Positions 36,186-45,862 are shown, counted from the first letter of the stretch. The stretch is 64,000 nucleotides of DNA from Aeromicrobium sp. 9AM (GCF_902506105.1 NZ_LR733304.1:2305832-2369831), one strand, 5' to 3'. The notes: a model not told the origin generated them from the sequence alone. Program-made: numbers and translations.

Positions 36186-37442
36186 GTGAGCAACCCTGCT
36201 GTCGATGCAGCGACGGCACCACTCCTGGTCCGTTCGGCGCCGATTGACGACCCCGGCCCGCTGCTCGCGCTCCTCCCCCCGAGCGATGCCCTCGCGTGGG
36301 TCCACGGTGGTGACGGACTGGTCGGCTGGGGCCGCGCGGCGGAGTTCTCCACTGCCGGACCGCAGCGGTTCACGGATGCCTCCGACTGGTGGCGCGAGCT
36401 GTCGGCCCACGCCGTCGTACGCGATGACGTCGACGTGCCCGGCTCCGGACTGGTCGCGTTCGGTTCCTTCACCTTCACCGACGACGCGGAGGGCAGCACG
36501 CTCGTCGTGCCCGAGGTCGTCGTCGGTCGCCGCGACGGCGCCGCCTGGATCACGGTCATCGGCCTCGGCATCAGCTCCGCACCGGCCCTCACGGCCTCGG
36601 CTCCGGTGGAGCCGGCCGGCACGACGTTCGCGGACGGACCCGTCGACAGCGTCACGTGGCAAGGCCTCGTCGGCGAGGCGGTGCGGCGGATCGAGCAGGG
36701 CGGGCTCGACAAGGTCGTCCTCGCTCGCGACCTCGTCGCGACCCTCGCCGAGCCCCTCGACGTACGCGCACCGCTGACCCGTCTCGCCGCCGACTACCCC
36801 AGCTGCTGGACGTTCCACGTCGACGGGTTCTTCGGCTCGACGCCGGAGATGCTCGTACGGCTGGAGCGCGGCCTGGTCACGTCTCGCGTGCTGGCCGGGA
36901 CCATCAGGCGTACGGGCGACGACGCCCACGACCTGGCCCTCGCCGGCTCCCTCGCCCGGTCCAGCAAGGACCTCGAGGAGCACGAGTACGCCGTCCGGTC
37001 GGTCGCCGATGCCTTGGCGCCGCACTGCACCAGCATGAACGTGCCCGAGACGCCGTTCGTGCTGCACCTGCCCAACGTCATGCACCTCGCGACCGACGTC
37101 ACCGGCGTGATCCGTGACGACGCCAGCGCCCTCAGCCTGGCCGCGTCGCTGCACCCGTCGGCGGCCGTCGGGGGCACGCCGACTGCCGAGGCCGTGCAGC
37201 TGATCGCCGAGATCGAGCTGCTTGACCGCGGTCGCTACGCCGGCCCGGTGGGCTGGATCGGGGCGTCCGGCGACGGCGAATGGGGCATCGGCCTGCGGTC
37301 CGCCCAGGTCGAGGGCGACGGCTCGGTCGTACGGCTGTTCGCCGGCTGCGGGATCGTCGCCGACTCCGTGCCGGCCGACGAGCTCGCGGAGTCCAACGCC
37401 AAGCTCATCCCGGTCCGCGACGCGCTGACCCCGCGCGACTAG
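36186..37442 (+). CDS. menF: Isochorismate synthase (menaquinone-type)
   Basis: A 418-residue chorismate-utilising enzyme converting chorismate to isochorismate, the entry step of menaquinone synthesis. Blocks include [35 protein letters not shown], the [15 protein letters not shown] loop and [24 protein letters not shown]. An entC-type siderophore role is possible by sequence alone, but the neighbour menG and the nearby menDC argue for menaquinone. The GTG start lacks a ribosome site, consistent with a leaderless mRNA. The end shares CTAG with the next gene. Confidence 0.88.
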   Translation: MSNPAVDAATAPLLVRSAPIDDPGPLLALLPPSDALAWVHGGDGLVGWGRAAEFSTAGPQRFTDASDWWRELSAHAVVRDDVDVPGSGLVAFGSFTFTDDAEGSTLVVPEVVVGRRDGAAWITVIGLGISSAPALTASAPVEPAGTTFADGPVDSVTWQGLVGEAVRRIEQGGLDKVVLARDLVATLAEPLDVRAPLTRLAADYPSCWTFHVDGFFGSTPEMLVRLERGLVTSRVLAGTIRRTGDDAHDLALAGSLARSSKDLEEHEYAVRSVADALAPHCTSMNVPETPFVLHLPNVMHLATDVTGVIRDDASALSLAASLHPSAAVGGTPTAEAVQLIAEIELLDRGRYAGPVGWIGASGDGEWGIGLRSAQVEGDGSVVRLFAGCGIVADSVPADELAESNAKLIPVRDALTPRD

Positions 37443-38212
37443 CTCTGCAGCGCCTTCGCGGTGGCGTCGTCGGCCGGCAGGAACGCCTCGATGCTGAGCT
37501 CGGCAGCGGTCAGGTCCAGCGCCGTGCCGAATGTCGTCACGGTGCTGATGAACGACATCGGTCCGGCGGGCGAGTCCAGCACCATCGAGACGGCGACCCC
37601 GCCGTCGTCGGCGCCGGCCTGCATCCCACCCGGGTATGCCAACAGCTCCTCATGCAGGGCGCGAAGCGGCTCGGAGCCGCTCGCCGCGGCCTCGCGGGCC
37701 AGGCGGCCGAGCACGTGGAACCGCCACTCGGCGAGGTTGAGGATGCGTGGCGCGAGGCCTTCAGGATGCAGGCTGATGCGCAACGCGTTCGGCGACTCCA
37801 GCAGGTGCGGCGCCACGCCGTCGAGGATCGGCGCGACCCCGGCGTTGGCCATGACCATGTTCCAGCCGCGATCGACGACCAGGCACGGGTAGGGCTCGTA
37901 CGCCGTCAGGATCCGGTCGAGGCCGGCGCGGATCGCCGACAGGTCCGGGTCGCCGATCGGTCGCTCGGCGAATGCGGGGGCGAAGCCGGCGGCGATGAGG
38001 AGCTGGTTCTGCTCGCGCTTCGGCACGTCGAGGGTCTGGGCCAGCTGCAGCACCATCGCCCGGCTCGGGCGTGAACGCCCGGTCTCGACGAAGCTCAGGT
38101 GGCGCGACGAGATGCCGGCCTCGATCGACAGGTCGAGCTGGCTGAAGTGCCGGCGCTGGCGCCACTCACGGAGCAAGGAGCCGACGGGCGAGGCAGCGGT
38201 CGCGGTGGTCAT
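37439..38212 (-). CDS. XRE-family regulator with MmyB-like ligand-binding domain
   Basis: A 257-residue DNA-binding protein. Residues 10-65 form the helix-turn-helix ([38 protein letters not shown]). The rest matches the MmyB-type PAS-like ligand domain ([25 protein letters not shown], then [21 protein letters not shown]). The ATG at 38212 has GGAAGAG about eight bases upstream. Regulators of this type often control the divergent neighbour, here the small membrane protein at 38300, 87 bp away. The ligand is unknown. Confidence 0.85.
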   Translation of the reverse strand: MTTATAASPVGSLLREWRQRRHFSQLDLSIEAGISSRHLSFVETGRSRPSRAMVLQLAQTLDVPKREQNQLLIAAGFAPAFAERPIGDPDLSAIRAGLDRILTAYEPYPCLVVDRGWNMVMANAGVAPILDGVAPHLLESPNALRISLHPEGLAPRILNLAEWRFHVLGRLAREAAASGSEPLRALHEELLAYPGGMQAGADDGGVAVSMVLDSPAGPMSFISTVTTFGTALDLTAAELSIEAFLPADDATAKALQS

Positions 38213-38299
38213 GCCGGCCACTCTTCCGGATCCGGCCGCGCTGGACCATGACCCCGAAGGTAATTGCGGGGACTACCTGGGCTGCACAGACTCATCGGC

Positions 38300-38713
38300 A
38301 TGAACTCGACAACGACACACACCGTCACTGCCACCACGAGCCCGGTCAGCCTCAGGACCGCGCTCCTCCTCGATGCCACCATCACGGGCGCCAACGCCTT
38401 GGCGTACGTCGCCGGCGCCACCGTCCTCGACTCGCTGCTCGGGCCGTCGCCGGGTCACTTCGTCGCCATCGGCGCATTCCTCGCGGTGTGCGCGGCGATC
38501 CTCGCGGTCACCGGCACGCGCCGGCCGATCCCGCGCGGCTGGGCGATGTTCGCCGCCGAGGTCAACATCGCCTGGGCCGTCGGGTCGGTCGCCGTCGTGG
38601 CGTTCGGCTGGTTCGACCTCACCTCGACCGGTCAGGTCTGGACGATCATGCAGGCCGCGCTCGTCGCGGCGTTCGCGGCGCTGCAGCTCACGGCCCTGCG
38701 GCGTACGCCCTGA
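38300..38713 (+). CDS. Four-helix integral membrane protein, unknown function
   Basis: A 137-residue protein with four predicted membrane helices (around residues 20-42, 50-70, 80-102 and 110-130) and a polar Thr/Ser-rich N-terminus. I do not recognise a named family with confidence. No ribosome site precedes the ATG; CAGACT lies seven bases upstream and may be a leaderless-type -10. It is divergent from the MmyB-type regulator and probably its target. A hairpin follows its stop. Confidence 0.7.
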   Translation: MNSTTTHTVTATTSPVSLRTALLLDATITGANALAYVAGATVLDSLLGPSPGHFVAIGAFLAVCAAILAVTGTRRPIPRGWAMFAAEVNIAWAVGSVAVVAFGWFDLTSTGQVWTIMQAALVAAFAALQLTALRRTP

Positions 38714-38723
38714 CCCTCCACCG

Positions 38724-38780
38724 CGAGCGGTGACTTAGGGCCCATGCGAACCGCCGCGGTGGGCCCTCAGTCACCGCTCG
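38724..38780. terminator. Bidirectional hairpin terminator overlapping the SGNH gene stop
   Basis: A 21-bp stem, CGAGCGGTGACTTAGGGCCC at 38724-38743 and onward, pairs with 38760-38780 with a single mismatch around a 15-nt loop. The right arm contains the stop codon of the convergent SGNH hydrolase gene (38771-38773). Confidence 0.85.
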
Positions 38781-39529
38781 ACGGGAGTGAGGGTCGGCCA
38801 GCGCGGGCTGAGGTTGTCGCCGGAGGAGACGCCGGTGAGGCGGCGCTTGACCCACGGCGCGGCATGAGCCTTGGCCCACTCGAGATGGGCGGCTCGCCGT
38901 TGCTTGGCGGTGAGGGCTGTGACGCGCGGCAGCTCGGGCATCGTCAGGGCGTGCTCGACGCCGAGCGCGTCCAGCACCGCGATCGCCATGCGCTGGTGGC
39001 CCAGGCTCGACATGTGCATGCGGTCGACGTCCCACAACCGGTCGTCGCGGTAGTCGCGCAGGCGCCAGAAGTCGACGAGTGTCGCGCCGTGCTTGTCGGC
39101 GACCTGGCGGACGAGCTCGTTGTAGATCGCGAACCGGCCACGCAGCGCACCGAATACCGGCGAGCCACCCGGGTCGTACGCGGTGAACAGCAGCAGGTGC
39201 GCGCCGGCGTCGGCCAGCCGGCCCAGCGCGAGGTCGTAGGCCGCGACGAGCCGGTCGATGTCGATCCGAGGTCGCAGGACGTCGTTGGCACCGGCGTAGA
39301 TGCTGACCAGGTCGGGCTTCATCTCCAGCGCCGGGTCGATCTGCTCCGCGAGGATCGGGAGCAGCTGCTTGCCGCGGATCGCGAGGTTGGCATAGGTGAA
39401 GTCGTCGCCGGCCAGCACCTCGGCGATCCGGTCGGCCCACCCGCGTACGCCGTTGGGCAAGGTGGCGTCGTTGTCGCCGACGCCTTCGGTGAACGAGTCG
39501 CCGAGCGCGACGTAGCGATGAAATGGCAC
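38771..39529 (-). CDS. SGNH/GDSL-type hydrolase
   Basis: A 252-residue cytoplasmic esterase or lipase-like hydrolase with the serine block GDSFTEGVGD near residue 10, the glycine and asparagine blocks (LAIRGKQ and YAGANDV), and the catalytic DxxH in VDRMHMSSLGHQRM. No signal peptide is present. The start codon is GTG at 39529 with TAGCCT six bases upstream, so the mRNA is probably leaderless. The natural substrate is unknown. Confidence 0.88.
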   Translation of the reverse strand: MPFHRYVALGDSFTEGVGDNDATLPNGVRGWADRIAEVLAGDDFTYANLAIRGKQLLPILAEQIDPALEMKPDLVSIYAGANDVLRPRIDIDRLVAAYDLALGRLADAGAHLLLFTAYDPGGSPVFGALRGRFAIYNELVRQVADKHGATLVDFWRLRDYRDDRLWDVDRMHMSSLGHQRMAIAVLDALGVEHALTMPELPRVTALTAKQRRAAHLEWAKAHAAPWVKRRLTGVSSGDNLSPRWPTLTPVER

Positions 39530-39535
39530 GGGGTC

Positions 39536-39541
39536 AGGCTA
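39536..39541 (-). promoter_or_regulatory. -10 element of the SGNH hydrolase gene (leaderless)
   Basis: Minus-strand TAGCCT ends six bases before the GTG at 39529. It lies inside the short gap after the LuxR-type gene end (39558), so the hydrolase has its own promoter. Confidence 0.55.
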
Positions 39542-39557
39542 GCCAGTCGCGCAGGCG

Positions 39558-42488
39558 TCAGTCATCGAGGAGTCCGCGGCGGCGGGCGATCGCCGCCGCC
39601 TCGGTGCGGCCCGAGGCGCCCAGCTTGGCGAGGATGTTGGAGACGTGCACCGACACGGTCTTGGTGCTGATGAACAGCCTCGAGGCGATCTCCCCGTTGC
39701 TGCGGCCGGAGCTGACCTGTTCGAGGACCTCGCGCTCGCGCGGGGTCAGCTCGACGTCAGACTTGGCGGGCCGGCGCGACAGGCCGTTGATCTCGTCGAA
39801 GAGCGGCCGAGCCGCGAGGCGCTCTGCCGTCGCGCGCGCCTCGCCGAGGAGCTGCTTGCCCTCGGCCTCGCCGCCGGCGGTCAGGAGCACCGCGGCCAGC
39901 CGCGTGGCCGACCGCGCAGTCTCGTAGGGGTCGTCCATGCCCACGAATGCCTCGTGGGCACGCCGCCACAGGTCGGTCAGCTCGTCGACCTCCGGCGCGT
40001 CGACCCCACACAGCCAGCGCAGCCGCGCGTGCTCGGCGTGCACGCGGATCTGCCAGGCCACGCCTTCGGGACCCATGGGGTCGATCGCGGCCGCCACGCG
40101 GTCGGCGAACCCGGCCAGCTCCGCGGCCTCCTCGAGCAGTGGCGCCTGCTCGGCTCGTCCCAGGGTGGGTGCCGCCGTGGCGTACTGGCCGATCAACAGC
40201 GCTGCGAGGCGGATGCCACCGGGAAACAGCTGCTCGTCCCAGGCCCGGACCTGCAGGTCGGTGAGATCGTCGAACGCTCGCCGGGCAGCGGACAGGTCAC
40301 CGGCGACGCCGTGCAGCTCGATCAGGGCCGACGTCGCATGGACGGACGCAGAGACCTCGTGACGCCACAGCGAGCGCATCGTGAGGGTGCGCTCGATCTC
40401 GTCGACGTTGCCGCGCCCGGCGTGCACCATGAGGGCGATCGCAGCCAGCGAGGCGTCCGGGATGGCCGGCGCATCGGCACCGACGTTGCGGAGGGCGAGC
40501 GCCTCGTCCCACCGTCCGCGCATGTAGCAGATCAGGGCGGAGTAGAACCGGCCGTCGAACCCGTAGGGTCCCCACGCCCAGCCGGTCTCGGAGGCGCGGA
40601 TCATGCCCTGCCGGAACGCGCCCTCGGCATCGTCGAGCTCACCGGCGTTGTAGTGCACGAAAGCCAGCTGGTGCAGCCCGCGCAGCTCGCCGAGCACGTG
40701 GCCGTCGGCGCGGGAGACCTGGACGAGCTCGAGGAAGCCACGCTTGGCCTTCTCGGGGTCGTCGCCCGTGCGCACCATCACGCGGGTGAGCGTCGCCTTG
40801 GCGTCGGCGATGACGTCGGCCGCGCCGATCTGCTCGGCGATCGCCAGGGCTCGTTCGCCCCACTCGATCGCCTCGTCGTTGCGCCGCCGGTTGGACGCGG
40901 TGCGTGCCTGCAGTGCCGCAGCCTCGGCCCTGAGCTCGGTCGGCTCGTCGGGCACGACGGTGACGGCCTCGAGGCTCGCCCGCTCGGACTCGCTGTCGAG
41001 ATTGGCGTAGTAGGCGGTGTCGCCGATCGCCACGAGGAGTCGCCCACGCGTCTCGGGAGACGCGCTGGACGGCAGCTGGTTGAGGTGGTCACGCAGGAGC
41101 TCGACCGCACGGAGCAGGCGCCCCGATGTGACGAGTGTCGAGGCGGCGTCGATCACGAGCCCCACCAGGTCGGCGTCGGCCGGCGCGGCATCGACCAACG
41201 TCAGGGCCTGCTCGTAGTGCTGCGCCGCCTCGTCATAGCCCGACAACCGCTGCGCGTCCTCGGCTGCCTGGACGCTGGCCAGGAAGGCGCGCTCTCGTTC
41301 ACCGGCACCGAGGGCGTGCAGCGCGATCTCGGCGGCCGGCCCGTGACGACCCTCCGACGTGAGTGCCTCGAGGTAGGCGGCGTGGATGCGTCGGCGCTCG
41401 CCGGGCAGCAGGTCGTCGCGCACCGCTTCGGCCAGGAGGGCGTGACGGAACCAGTAGGAGTCGTCGCCCACCCGCGTCAGCACCTTGTGGTCGATCGCGG
41501 AGCGGAGGGCGTCGTCGAGCTCGTCCTCCTTGAGCCCGACGACACGCGTGAGGACCGTGTAGTCGTGACGCGCGTCGGAGCACGCCGCAGCGCGTACGAG
41601 CCGGCGGGCATTGTCGTCGAGCCGCTCGAGGCGCATCAGGAGGAGGTCGGCGAGGGTCTCGGGCAGCGCTCCGTCGGCGCTGGAGAGGCCGGCATCGAGC
41701 AGCTCCTCGGCGAAGAACGCGTTGCCGGCCGCACGGCGTACGACCGCGAGCAGGTTGTCGCTCTCCAGCGCATCGGCACCGTGCGCACGGATGAGGTCGA
41801 CCACGTCGGCGTCATCGAGCGGCTCGAGCTCGATGCGGCGTACGCCCGGGAGGCGTACCCACTCCGAGAGTGCCTGGCGCAGAGGGTGCCGGCGGTGGAG
41901 GTCGTCGGCGCGGTAGCTGACGACGACGTGCACCGGGCCGTGGAAGCCGTGCGACAGGACGAAGCGGATGAGGTGGCGGGTCGAGGCGTCGGCCCAGTGG
42001 GCGTCCTCGATCACGAGGAGCAGGGGCTGGTCGGCGGCGAGCGAGTCGAGCCCGGCAACGACGGAGGCGAACAGCTCGGCACGCTCGACGCCGTCACCGG
42101 GGGCGGACGTGGGCCAGGGCAGGAGCGGGCCGAGGGCCGGGAAACGTGAAGCCAGCTCGTCGCGCTCGGCGTCATCGACGGAGGCGAACGCCTCGGAGAA
42201 CGGCTGGTAGGGCGGGGCGCTGTCGCCGAGGTCGAGGCAGTGGCCCGCCAGCACGCGGTGGCCGGCGGCGCGCGCGCGAGCACCGAGCTCGCGCAGCAGG
42301 CGGGTCTTGCCGATGCCGGCGTCGCCGCCGATCAGCACGACGTCACGTGCGGCGGGGTCGGTCACACCGGCCGCCTCGAGCAGCTGCTCGAGCTCGCGGA
42401 CGCGTCCGATGAGGGGCGTGGCGGGCGCGCGGTCGTTGGCCATGTCCCCAATCATGTCGGAAGCAGCCGACACGGGGGCGACGGTCAT
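39558..42488 (-). CDS. Large ATP-binding LuxR-family transcriptional regulator (LAL/MalT-like)
   Basis: A 976-residue regulator. An AAA-type module begins near residue 26 (LIGRVRELEQLL) with Walker A GGDAGIGKTRLL and a Walker B-like LLLVIEDAHWAD. The middle is a helical TPR-like array (residues about 400-850). The last 65 residues are a LuxR helix-turn-helix (LTPREREVLEQVSSGRSNGEIASRLFISTKTVSVHVSNILAKLG). Such proteins switch on transcription when an inducer and ATP are bound. The ATG at 42488 overlaps the stop of a small upstream gene (ATGA); a start at MANDRAP (42443) is possible but has poorer signals. The target is unknown. Confidence 0.9.
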   Translation of the reverse strand: MTVAPVSAASDMIGDMANDRAPATPLIGRVRELEQLLEAAGVTDPAARDVVLIGGDAGIGKTRLLRELGARARAAGHRVLAGHCLDLGDSAPPYQPFSEAFASVDDAERDELASRFPALGPLLPWPTSAPGDGVERAELFASVVAGLDSLAADQPLLLVIEDAHWADASTRHLIRFVLSHGFHGPVHVVVSYRADDLHRRHPLRQALSEWVRLPGVRRIELEPLDDADVVDLIRAHGADALESDNLLAVVRRAAGNAFFAEELLDAGLSSADGALPETLADLLLMRLERLDDNARRLVRAAACSDARHDYTVLTRVVGLKEDELDDALRSAIDHKVLTRVGDDSYWFRHALLAEAVRDDLLPGERRRIHAAYLEALTSEGRHGPAAEIALHALGAGERERAFLASVQAAEDAQRLSGYDEAAQHYEQALTLVDAAPADADLVGLVIDAASTLVTSGRLLRAVELLRDHLNQLPSSASPETRGRLLVAIGDTAYYANLDSESERASLEAVTVVPDEPTELRAEAAALQARTASNRRRNDEAIEWGERALAIAEQIGAADVIADAKATLTRVMVRTGDDPEKAKRGFLELVQVSRADGHVLGELRGLHQLAFVHYNAGELDDAEGAFRQGMIRASETGWAWGPYGFDGRFYSALICYMRGRWDEALALRNVGADAPAIPDASLAAIALMVHAGRGNVDEIERTLTMRSLWRHEVSASVHATSALIELHGVAGDLSAARRAFDDLTDLQVRAWDEQLFPGGIRLAALLIGQYATAAPTLGRAEQAPLLEEAAELAGFADRVAAAIDPMGPEGVAWQIRVHAEHARLRWLCGVDAPEVDELTDLWRRAHEAFVGMDDPYETARSATRLAAVLLTAGGEAEGKQLLGEARATAERLAARPLFDEINGLSRRPAKSDVELTPREREVLEQVSSGRSNGEIASRLFISTKTVSVHVSNILAKLGASGRTEAAAIARRRGLLDD

Positions 42489-42712
42489 ACGTGTGCCGTC
42501 CGCCCCACCGTCATGCTCACGACGCGTACGACGAGGCCGCGGCGCGCCTTCCGGGTACGCCGCGGGGCGAATCCGCTGCGGTCACGCTCGTGGCGCGACA
42601 GCTCGGACAGGGCGAGGGCGGCTGCGTGGTGGCGGCTGACCTCGAGAGGGACGAAGTGTTCTGGATTCAGGATCATGACTCCAGAGTCGTCCTGTGAGGT
42701 AGGCGCCCACAT
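42485..42712 (-). CDS. Small basic protein, translationally coupled to the LuxR-type regulator
   Basis: An open frame of 75 codons whose stop overlaps the regulator's ATG as ATGA. Translation could start at ATG 42712 (MWAPTSQDD, with GGTAGG eight bases upstream) or at ATG 42676 (MILNPEHFVPLEVSRHHAAALALSELSRHE). The second part is a plausible amphipathic helix followed by an arginine-rich tail. I do not recognise the family. Support comes from the coupling, not from homology. It starts within a cluster of TnAGGTAGG repeats. Confidence 0.45.
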   Translation of the reverse strand: MWAPTSQDDSGVMILNPEHFVPLEVSRHHAAALALSELSRHERDRSGFAPRRTRKARRGLVVRVVSMTVGRTAHV

Positions 42713-42777
42713 CGGGCGACCTACCTAGATTCTGGTGACATTCCAGATCTGAGGTACCTAGGTGGGCCTACCTGAGG
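42695..42777. repeat. Cluster of TnAGGTAGG motifs in both orientations
   Basis: Four copies in about 80 bp: TGAGGTAGG at 42695-42703, CCTACCTAG at 42720-42728, TGAGGTACCTAGG at 42750-42762, and CCTACCTGAG around 42768-42777. The first two pair as an inverted repeat (42697-42726) with a single bulge. They lie between the aldehyde dehydrogenase stop and the coupled small-gene/LuxR transcript, so they may be operator sites or part of a terminator. Confidence 0.45.
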
Positions 42778-44282
42778 GTTTTCTTGCCTCCATGCATGAC
42801 GGTGATGAGCTTGAGCGCCTTGCCGTCGGTCTTGGCGTCGCGCGCGAACGACGTCAGCATCATCAGCGGCTTCATGCGCTGCCGGGTGATCGCCTTGGCG
42901 TACGTGAACTCCTTGAGCCCGTCCGGTCCGTGGATCCGGCCGAATCCGGACTGTCCCACGCCGCCGAACGGCAGGCCCGGCACCGCGGCGAACGCGATGA
43001 CCGAGTTGACCGACGTCATGCCCGAGCGCACGCGGCGGGCGATGTCGACGCCGTTCTTCTTGGCGAACACCGAGCCGGCGAGACCGTACGAGGTCGCGTT
43101 GGTCAGCTCCACCGCCTCGTCCATGCTCGCGACCGGGTTGATCGCCAGCGTGGGGCCGAACGTCTCCTCGGTGATCTCGGTGGAGTCCTCGGGGACGTGC
43201 GTCAGGATCGTCGGCTGGACGAACCGCTCGCCGACGGCGTCCGAGCCGCCCATCACGACCGTGGCGCCCTTGGCGATCGCATCGTCGATGTGGCTCTTGA
43301 TGATGCCGATCTGCGACGGCATCGTGATGGGGCCCAGCTTCGCCCCCGGGTCGTCGCCGGCGCGCAGGTCCTTGGCCTGTTCGGTGATCTCCTTCATGAA
43401 CGCGTCGAAGACCTTCTCGTGGACGTAGACGCGCTCGGTGCCGATGCAGGTCTGGCCGGCGTTCGACATGCCGCCCCAGAGCGCAGCCTCGGCGGCCTTG
43501 TTGAGGTCGGCGTCCTCGTCGACGATCAGCGAGTCCTTGCCGCCGGCCTCGATGAGGACGGGCGTGAGATTCTGGGCGCACGCCGCCATGACCTTCTTGC
43601 CGGTCGGCCCGGACCCCGTGAACGCCAGCTTGTCGATGTCTGCGGTGCAGAGCGCGGCGCCGGTCTCGCCGAGGCCCGTGACGACCTGCAGCACCGGACG
43701 CCCGTGCACGACCTCGGTGAACGTGTCGGCCAGCCACTGGCCCACACCGGGCGTGTACTCACTGGGCTTGAAGACCACGGAGTTGCCGGCGGCCAGGGCG
43801 TACGCGATGGAGCCCATCGGCGTGAAGACCGGGTAGTTCCACGGTCCGATGACGCCGACGACACCGAGCGGGTGGTACTCGACGGACGCGGCCTGGTTGG
43901 CCATGAGCAGGCCCGGCGAGACCTTCTGGGGCCCGAGGATCTTCTTGGCGTGCTTGGCGACCCACGCGATGTGGTCGATGGCGATGATGATCTCGAGCTG
44001 CGCGTCGCCGTGCGGCTTGCCGGTCTCGCGGTGCGACAGCTCGGCGAGCTGCGCGATGCGTCGGGTGATGACGCTGCGCCAGGTCAGGAGGTAGTCGCCG
44101 CGCTCCTTGAACGACAGGCCGCCCCACCACGCGGCCGCCTCACGGGCCCGAGCCACGGCAGCGTCGACCTCGGTCTTGCCCTGGACGGGAAAGGTGCCGA
44201 CGACATCGCCGTTGGCCGGGTTGAGCGACTCGAAGGTCGGCGCGGTGCCGCTCTCGGCAGTGGGCTCCAGAGTTGCGGTCAT
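42768..44282 (-). CDS. NAD(P)-dependent aldehyde dehydrogenase
   Basis: A 504-residue aldehyde dehydrogenase. The cofactor-binding and catalytic blocks are VVGVIGPWNYPVFTPMG, KPSEYTP, FTGSGPTGKKVMAACAQ, PVLIEAGGKD (general-base glutamate) and NAGQTCIG (nucleophilic cysteine); EETFGP and PFGGVGQSGFGRIHG follow. The substrate cannot be fixed; succinate semialdehyde-type relatives and betaine-aldehyde-type enzymes are both possible. The start ATG at 44282 overlaps the GMC oxidoreductase stop (ATGA), so the pair probably oxidises an alcohol to an acid in two steps. Confidence 0.92.
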   Translation of the reverse strand: MTATLEPTAESGTAPTFESLNPANGDVVGTFPVQGKTEVDAAVARAREAAAWWGGLSFKERGDYLLTWRSVITRRIAQLAELSHRETGKPHGDAQLEIIIAIDHIAWVAKHAKKILGPQKVSPGLLMANQAASVEYHPLGVVGVIGPWNYPVFTPMGSIAYALAAGNSVVFKPSEYTPGVGQWLADTFTEVVHGRPVLQVVTGLGETGAALCTADIDKLAFTGSGPTGKKVMAACAQNLTPVLIEAGGKDSLIVDEDADLNKAAEAALWGGMSNAGQTCIGTERVYVHEKVFDAFMKEITEQAKDLRAGDDPGAKLGPITMPSQIGIIKSHIDDAIAKGATVVMGGSDAVGERFVQPTILTHVPEDSTEITEETFGPTLAINPVASMDEAVELTNATSYGLAGSVFAKKNGVDIARRVRSGMTSVNSVIAFAAVPGLPFGGVGQSGFGRIHGPDGLKEFTYAKAITRQRMKPLMMLTSFARDAKTDGKALKLITVMHGGKKTLR

Positions 44283-45862
44283 CGTGACTCCTTGATGAGG
44301 TCGGCAGCCTTCTCGCCGACCATGATGGCAGGTGCGTTGGTGTTGCCACGGGGTACGCGCGGCATGACGGAGGCGTCGGCGACCCGGAGGCCCTCGACGC
44401 CGTGGACCTTGAGGTCGGGGCCGACGACGCTGCCCTCGACCGTGCCCATCGCGCAGGTCGCGACGGGGTGATAGACCGTCTGGCCGAGCCGTTTGATCGT
44501 GCCGATGAAGTCGTCGGTCGTGGGATTGCGGGTCGCCGGCTCCCACGGCTCGGCGATGTACTTGGCGAGCGGACCCTGGCTGACGACCTCGAACAGCCGG
44601 CGGAAGCCTTCGAGCATCGCGTCGAGGTCGACGCCGTCGTCGTAGTAGTTGGGCTCGATCTCGGGGTGCCAGGTCGGGTCGGCCGAGCGCAGCTTGATGT
44701 AGCCCTTGCTCTCGACGCGCACGAGCGTCGAGGCGACCGTCAGCCCGCGGCGTACGGGCTCGTGCAGGCCGTTGTCGTAGAACCCCGCCGGGAGCACGTG
44801 GAACTGCAGGTCGGGCGCCGTGAGGTCGTCGCGCGAGGTGAAGAAGCCACCAGCCTCGGCGACGTTGGAGCTCAGGGGCCCGCGCCCGGCCGCCTGCGCC
44901 TTGACCACGTTGCCGAGGCTGAGGAACTCGGCGAGGTCGGTCGTGTCCTTGGTGTAGAACAGCGCACCGGCGATCGGGTGGTCCTGCATGTTCTGGCCCA
45001 CGCCGGGCAGGTCGACCCGTACGTCGATGCCGTGCTCGCGCAGGTGCGCGCCCGGGCCGATGCCGGACAGCATCAGCATCTGCGGGCTGGCGATGGCTCC
45101 CGCCGACAGCACGATCTCGGCGTTGGTGCGCGCCGTGTGGGTGACGCCACCGCGGCGGTAGGTCACGCCGGTCGCGCGCGTGCCCTCCATCTCGATGCGG
45201 GCGACGAACGCCTCGGTCAGCACGGTCAGGTTGGTGCGCTTGGCAGCCGGGTGGATGTAGGCGTCCGCGACCGACCAGCGGCGACCCTTCTTGCAGGTCA
45301 CCTGGTAGAGACCGGCCCCCTCCTGCTCGGCGCCGTTGAAGTCCTCGGTGCGCTTGAAGCCGGCGGAGACCGCGGACTCGACGAACGCATGGCTGAGCTC
45401 ATGCGTGTAGCGGCGGTCCTCGACGTGCAGCGGGCCGTCGGAGCCGTGGAACTCGCCGTCGAGCCGCGTGTTGCCCTCAGACTTCTTGAAGTAGGGCAGG
45501 ACGTCGTCGTAGCCCCAGCCGGTGGCGCCGTACGCGTCGCGCCACTCGTCGTAGTCGGCACGGTTGCCGCGGATGTAGATCATCGCGTTCATCGACGAGC
45601 AGCCGCCGAGCGCCTTCATGCGTGGCCAGTCGGCACGCCGGCCGCCGAGCTGCTTCTGCGGGGTCGTCTGGTAGCCCCAGTCCCACTTGGTCTTGAACAG
45701 CGCCGAGAAGCCCGCGGGCAGGTGGATCATGTCGTCATCGTCGTCGGGACCGGCCTCCAGCAGGAGGACGGAGACGGACGGATCCTCGCTCAGGCGGGCC
45801 GCGACGACGCCGCCCGCACTGCCGGATCCGATGACGATGTAGTCGTAGCTGTCGTCGCCCAT
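44279..45862 (-). CDS. GMC-family FAD-dependent alcohol oxidoreductase (choline dehydrogenase-like)
   Basis: A 527-residue flavoprotein. The FAD-binding loop YIVIGSGSAGGVVAARLSE starts at residue 8; GGCSSMNAMIYIRGNRADYDEW and PQMLMLSGIGP are GMC signatures; the catalytic histidine region is YHPVATCAMG. Similarity to choline dehydrogenases is family-wide and does not prove choline as substrate. The ATG at 45862 has AAGGGAG upstream. Coupling to the aldehyde dehydrogenase implies a pathway alcohol to aldehyde to carboxylate. Confidence 0.92.
   Translation of the reverse strand: MGDDSYDYIVIGSGSAGGVVAARLSEDPSVSVLLLEAGPDDDDDMIHLPAGFSALFKTKWDWGYQTTPQKQLGGRRADWPRMKALGGCSSMNAMIYIRGNRADYDEWRDAYGATGWGYDDVLPYFKKSEGNTRLDGEFHGSDGPLHVEDRRYTHELSHAFVESAVSAGFKRTEDFNGAEQEGAGLYQVTCKKGRRWSVADAYIHPAAKRTNLTVLTEAFVARIEMEGTRATGVTYRRGGVTHTARTNAEIVLSAGAIASPQMLMLSGIGPGAHLREHGIDVRVDLPGVGQNMQDHPIAGALFYTKDTTDLAEFLSLGNVVKAQAAGRGPLSSNVAEAGGFFTSRDDLTAPDLQFHVLPAGFYDNGLHEPVRRGLTVASTLVRVESKGYIKLRSADPTWHPEIEPNYYDDGVDLDAMLEGFRRLFEVVSQGPLAKYIAEPWEPATRNPTTDDFIGTIKRLGQTVYHPVATCAMGTVEGSVVGPDLKVHGVEGLRVADASVMPRVPRGNTNAPAIMVGEKAADLIKESR

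Noticed and set aside
44279..45862. Naming the GMC enzyme betA and the aldehyde dehydrogenase betB
   Set aside because: The family match is clear, but substrate specificity for choline and betaine aldehyde is not supported by a transporter, regulator or diagnostic residue in the window.
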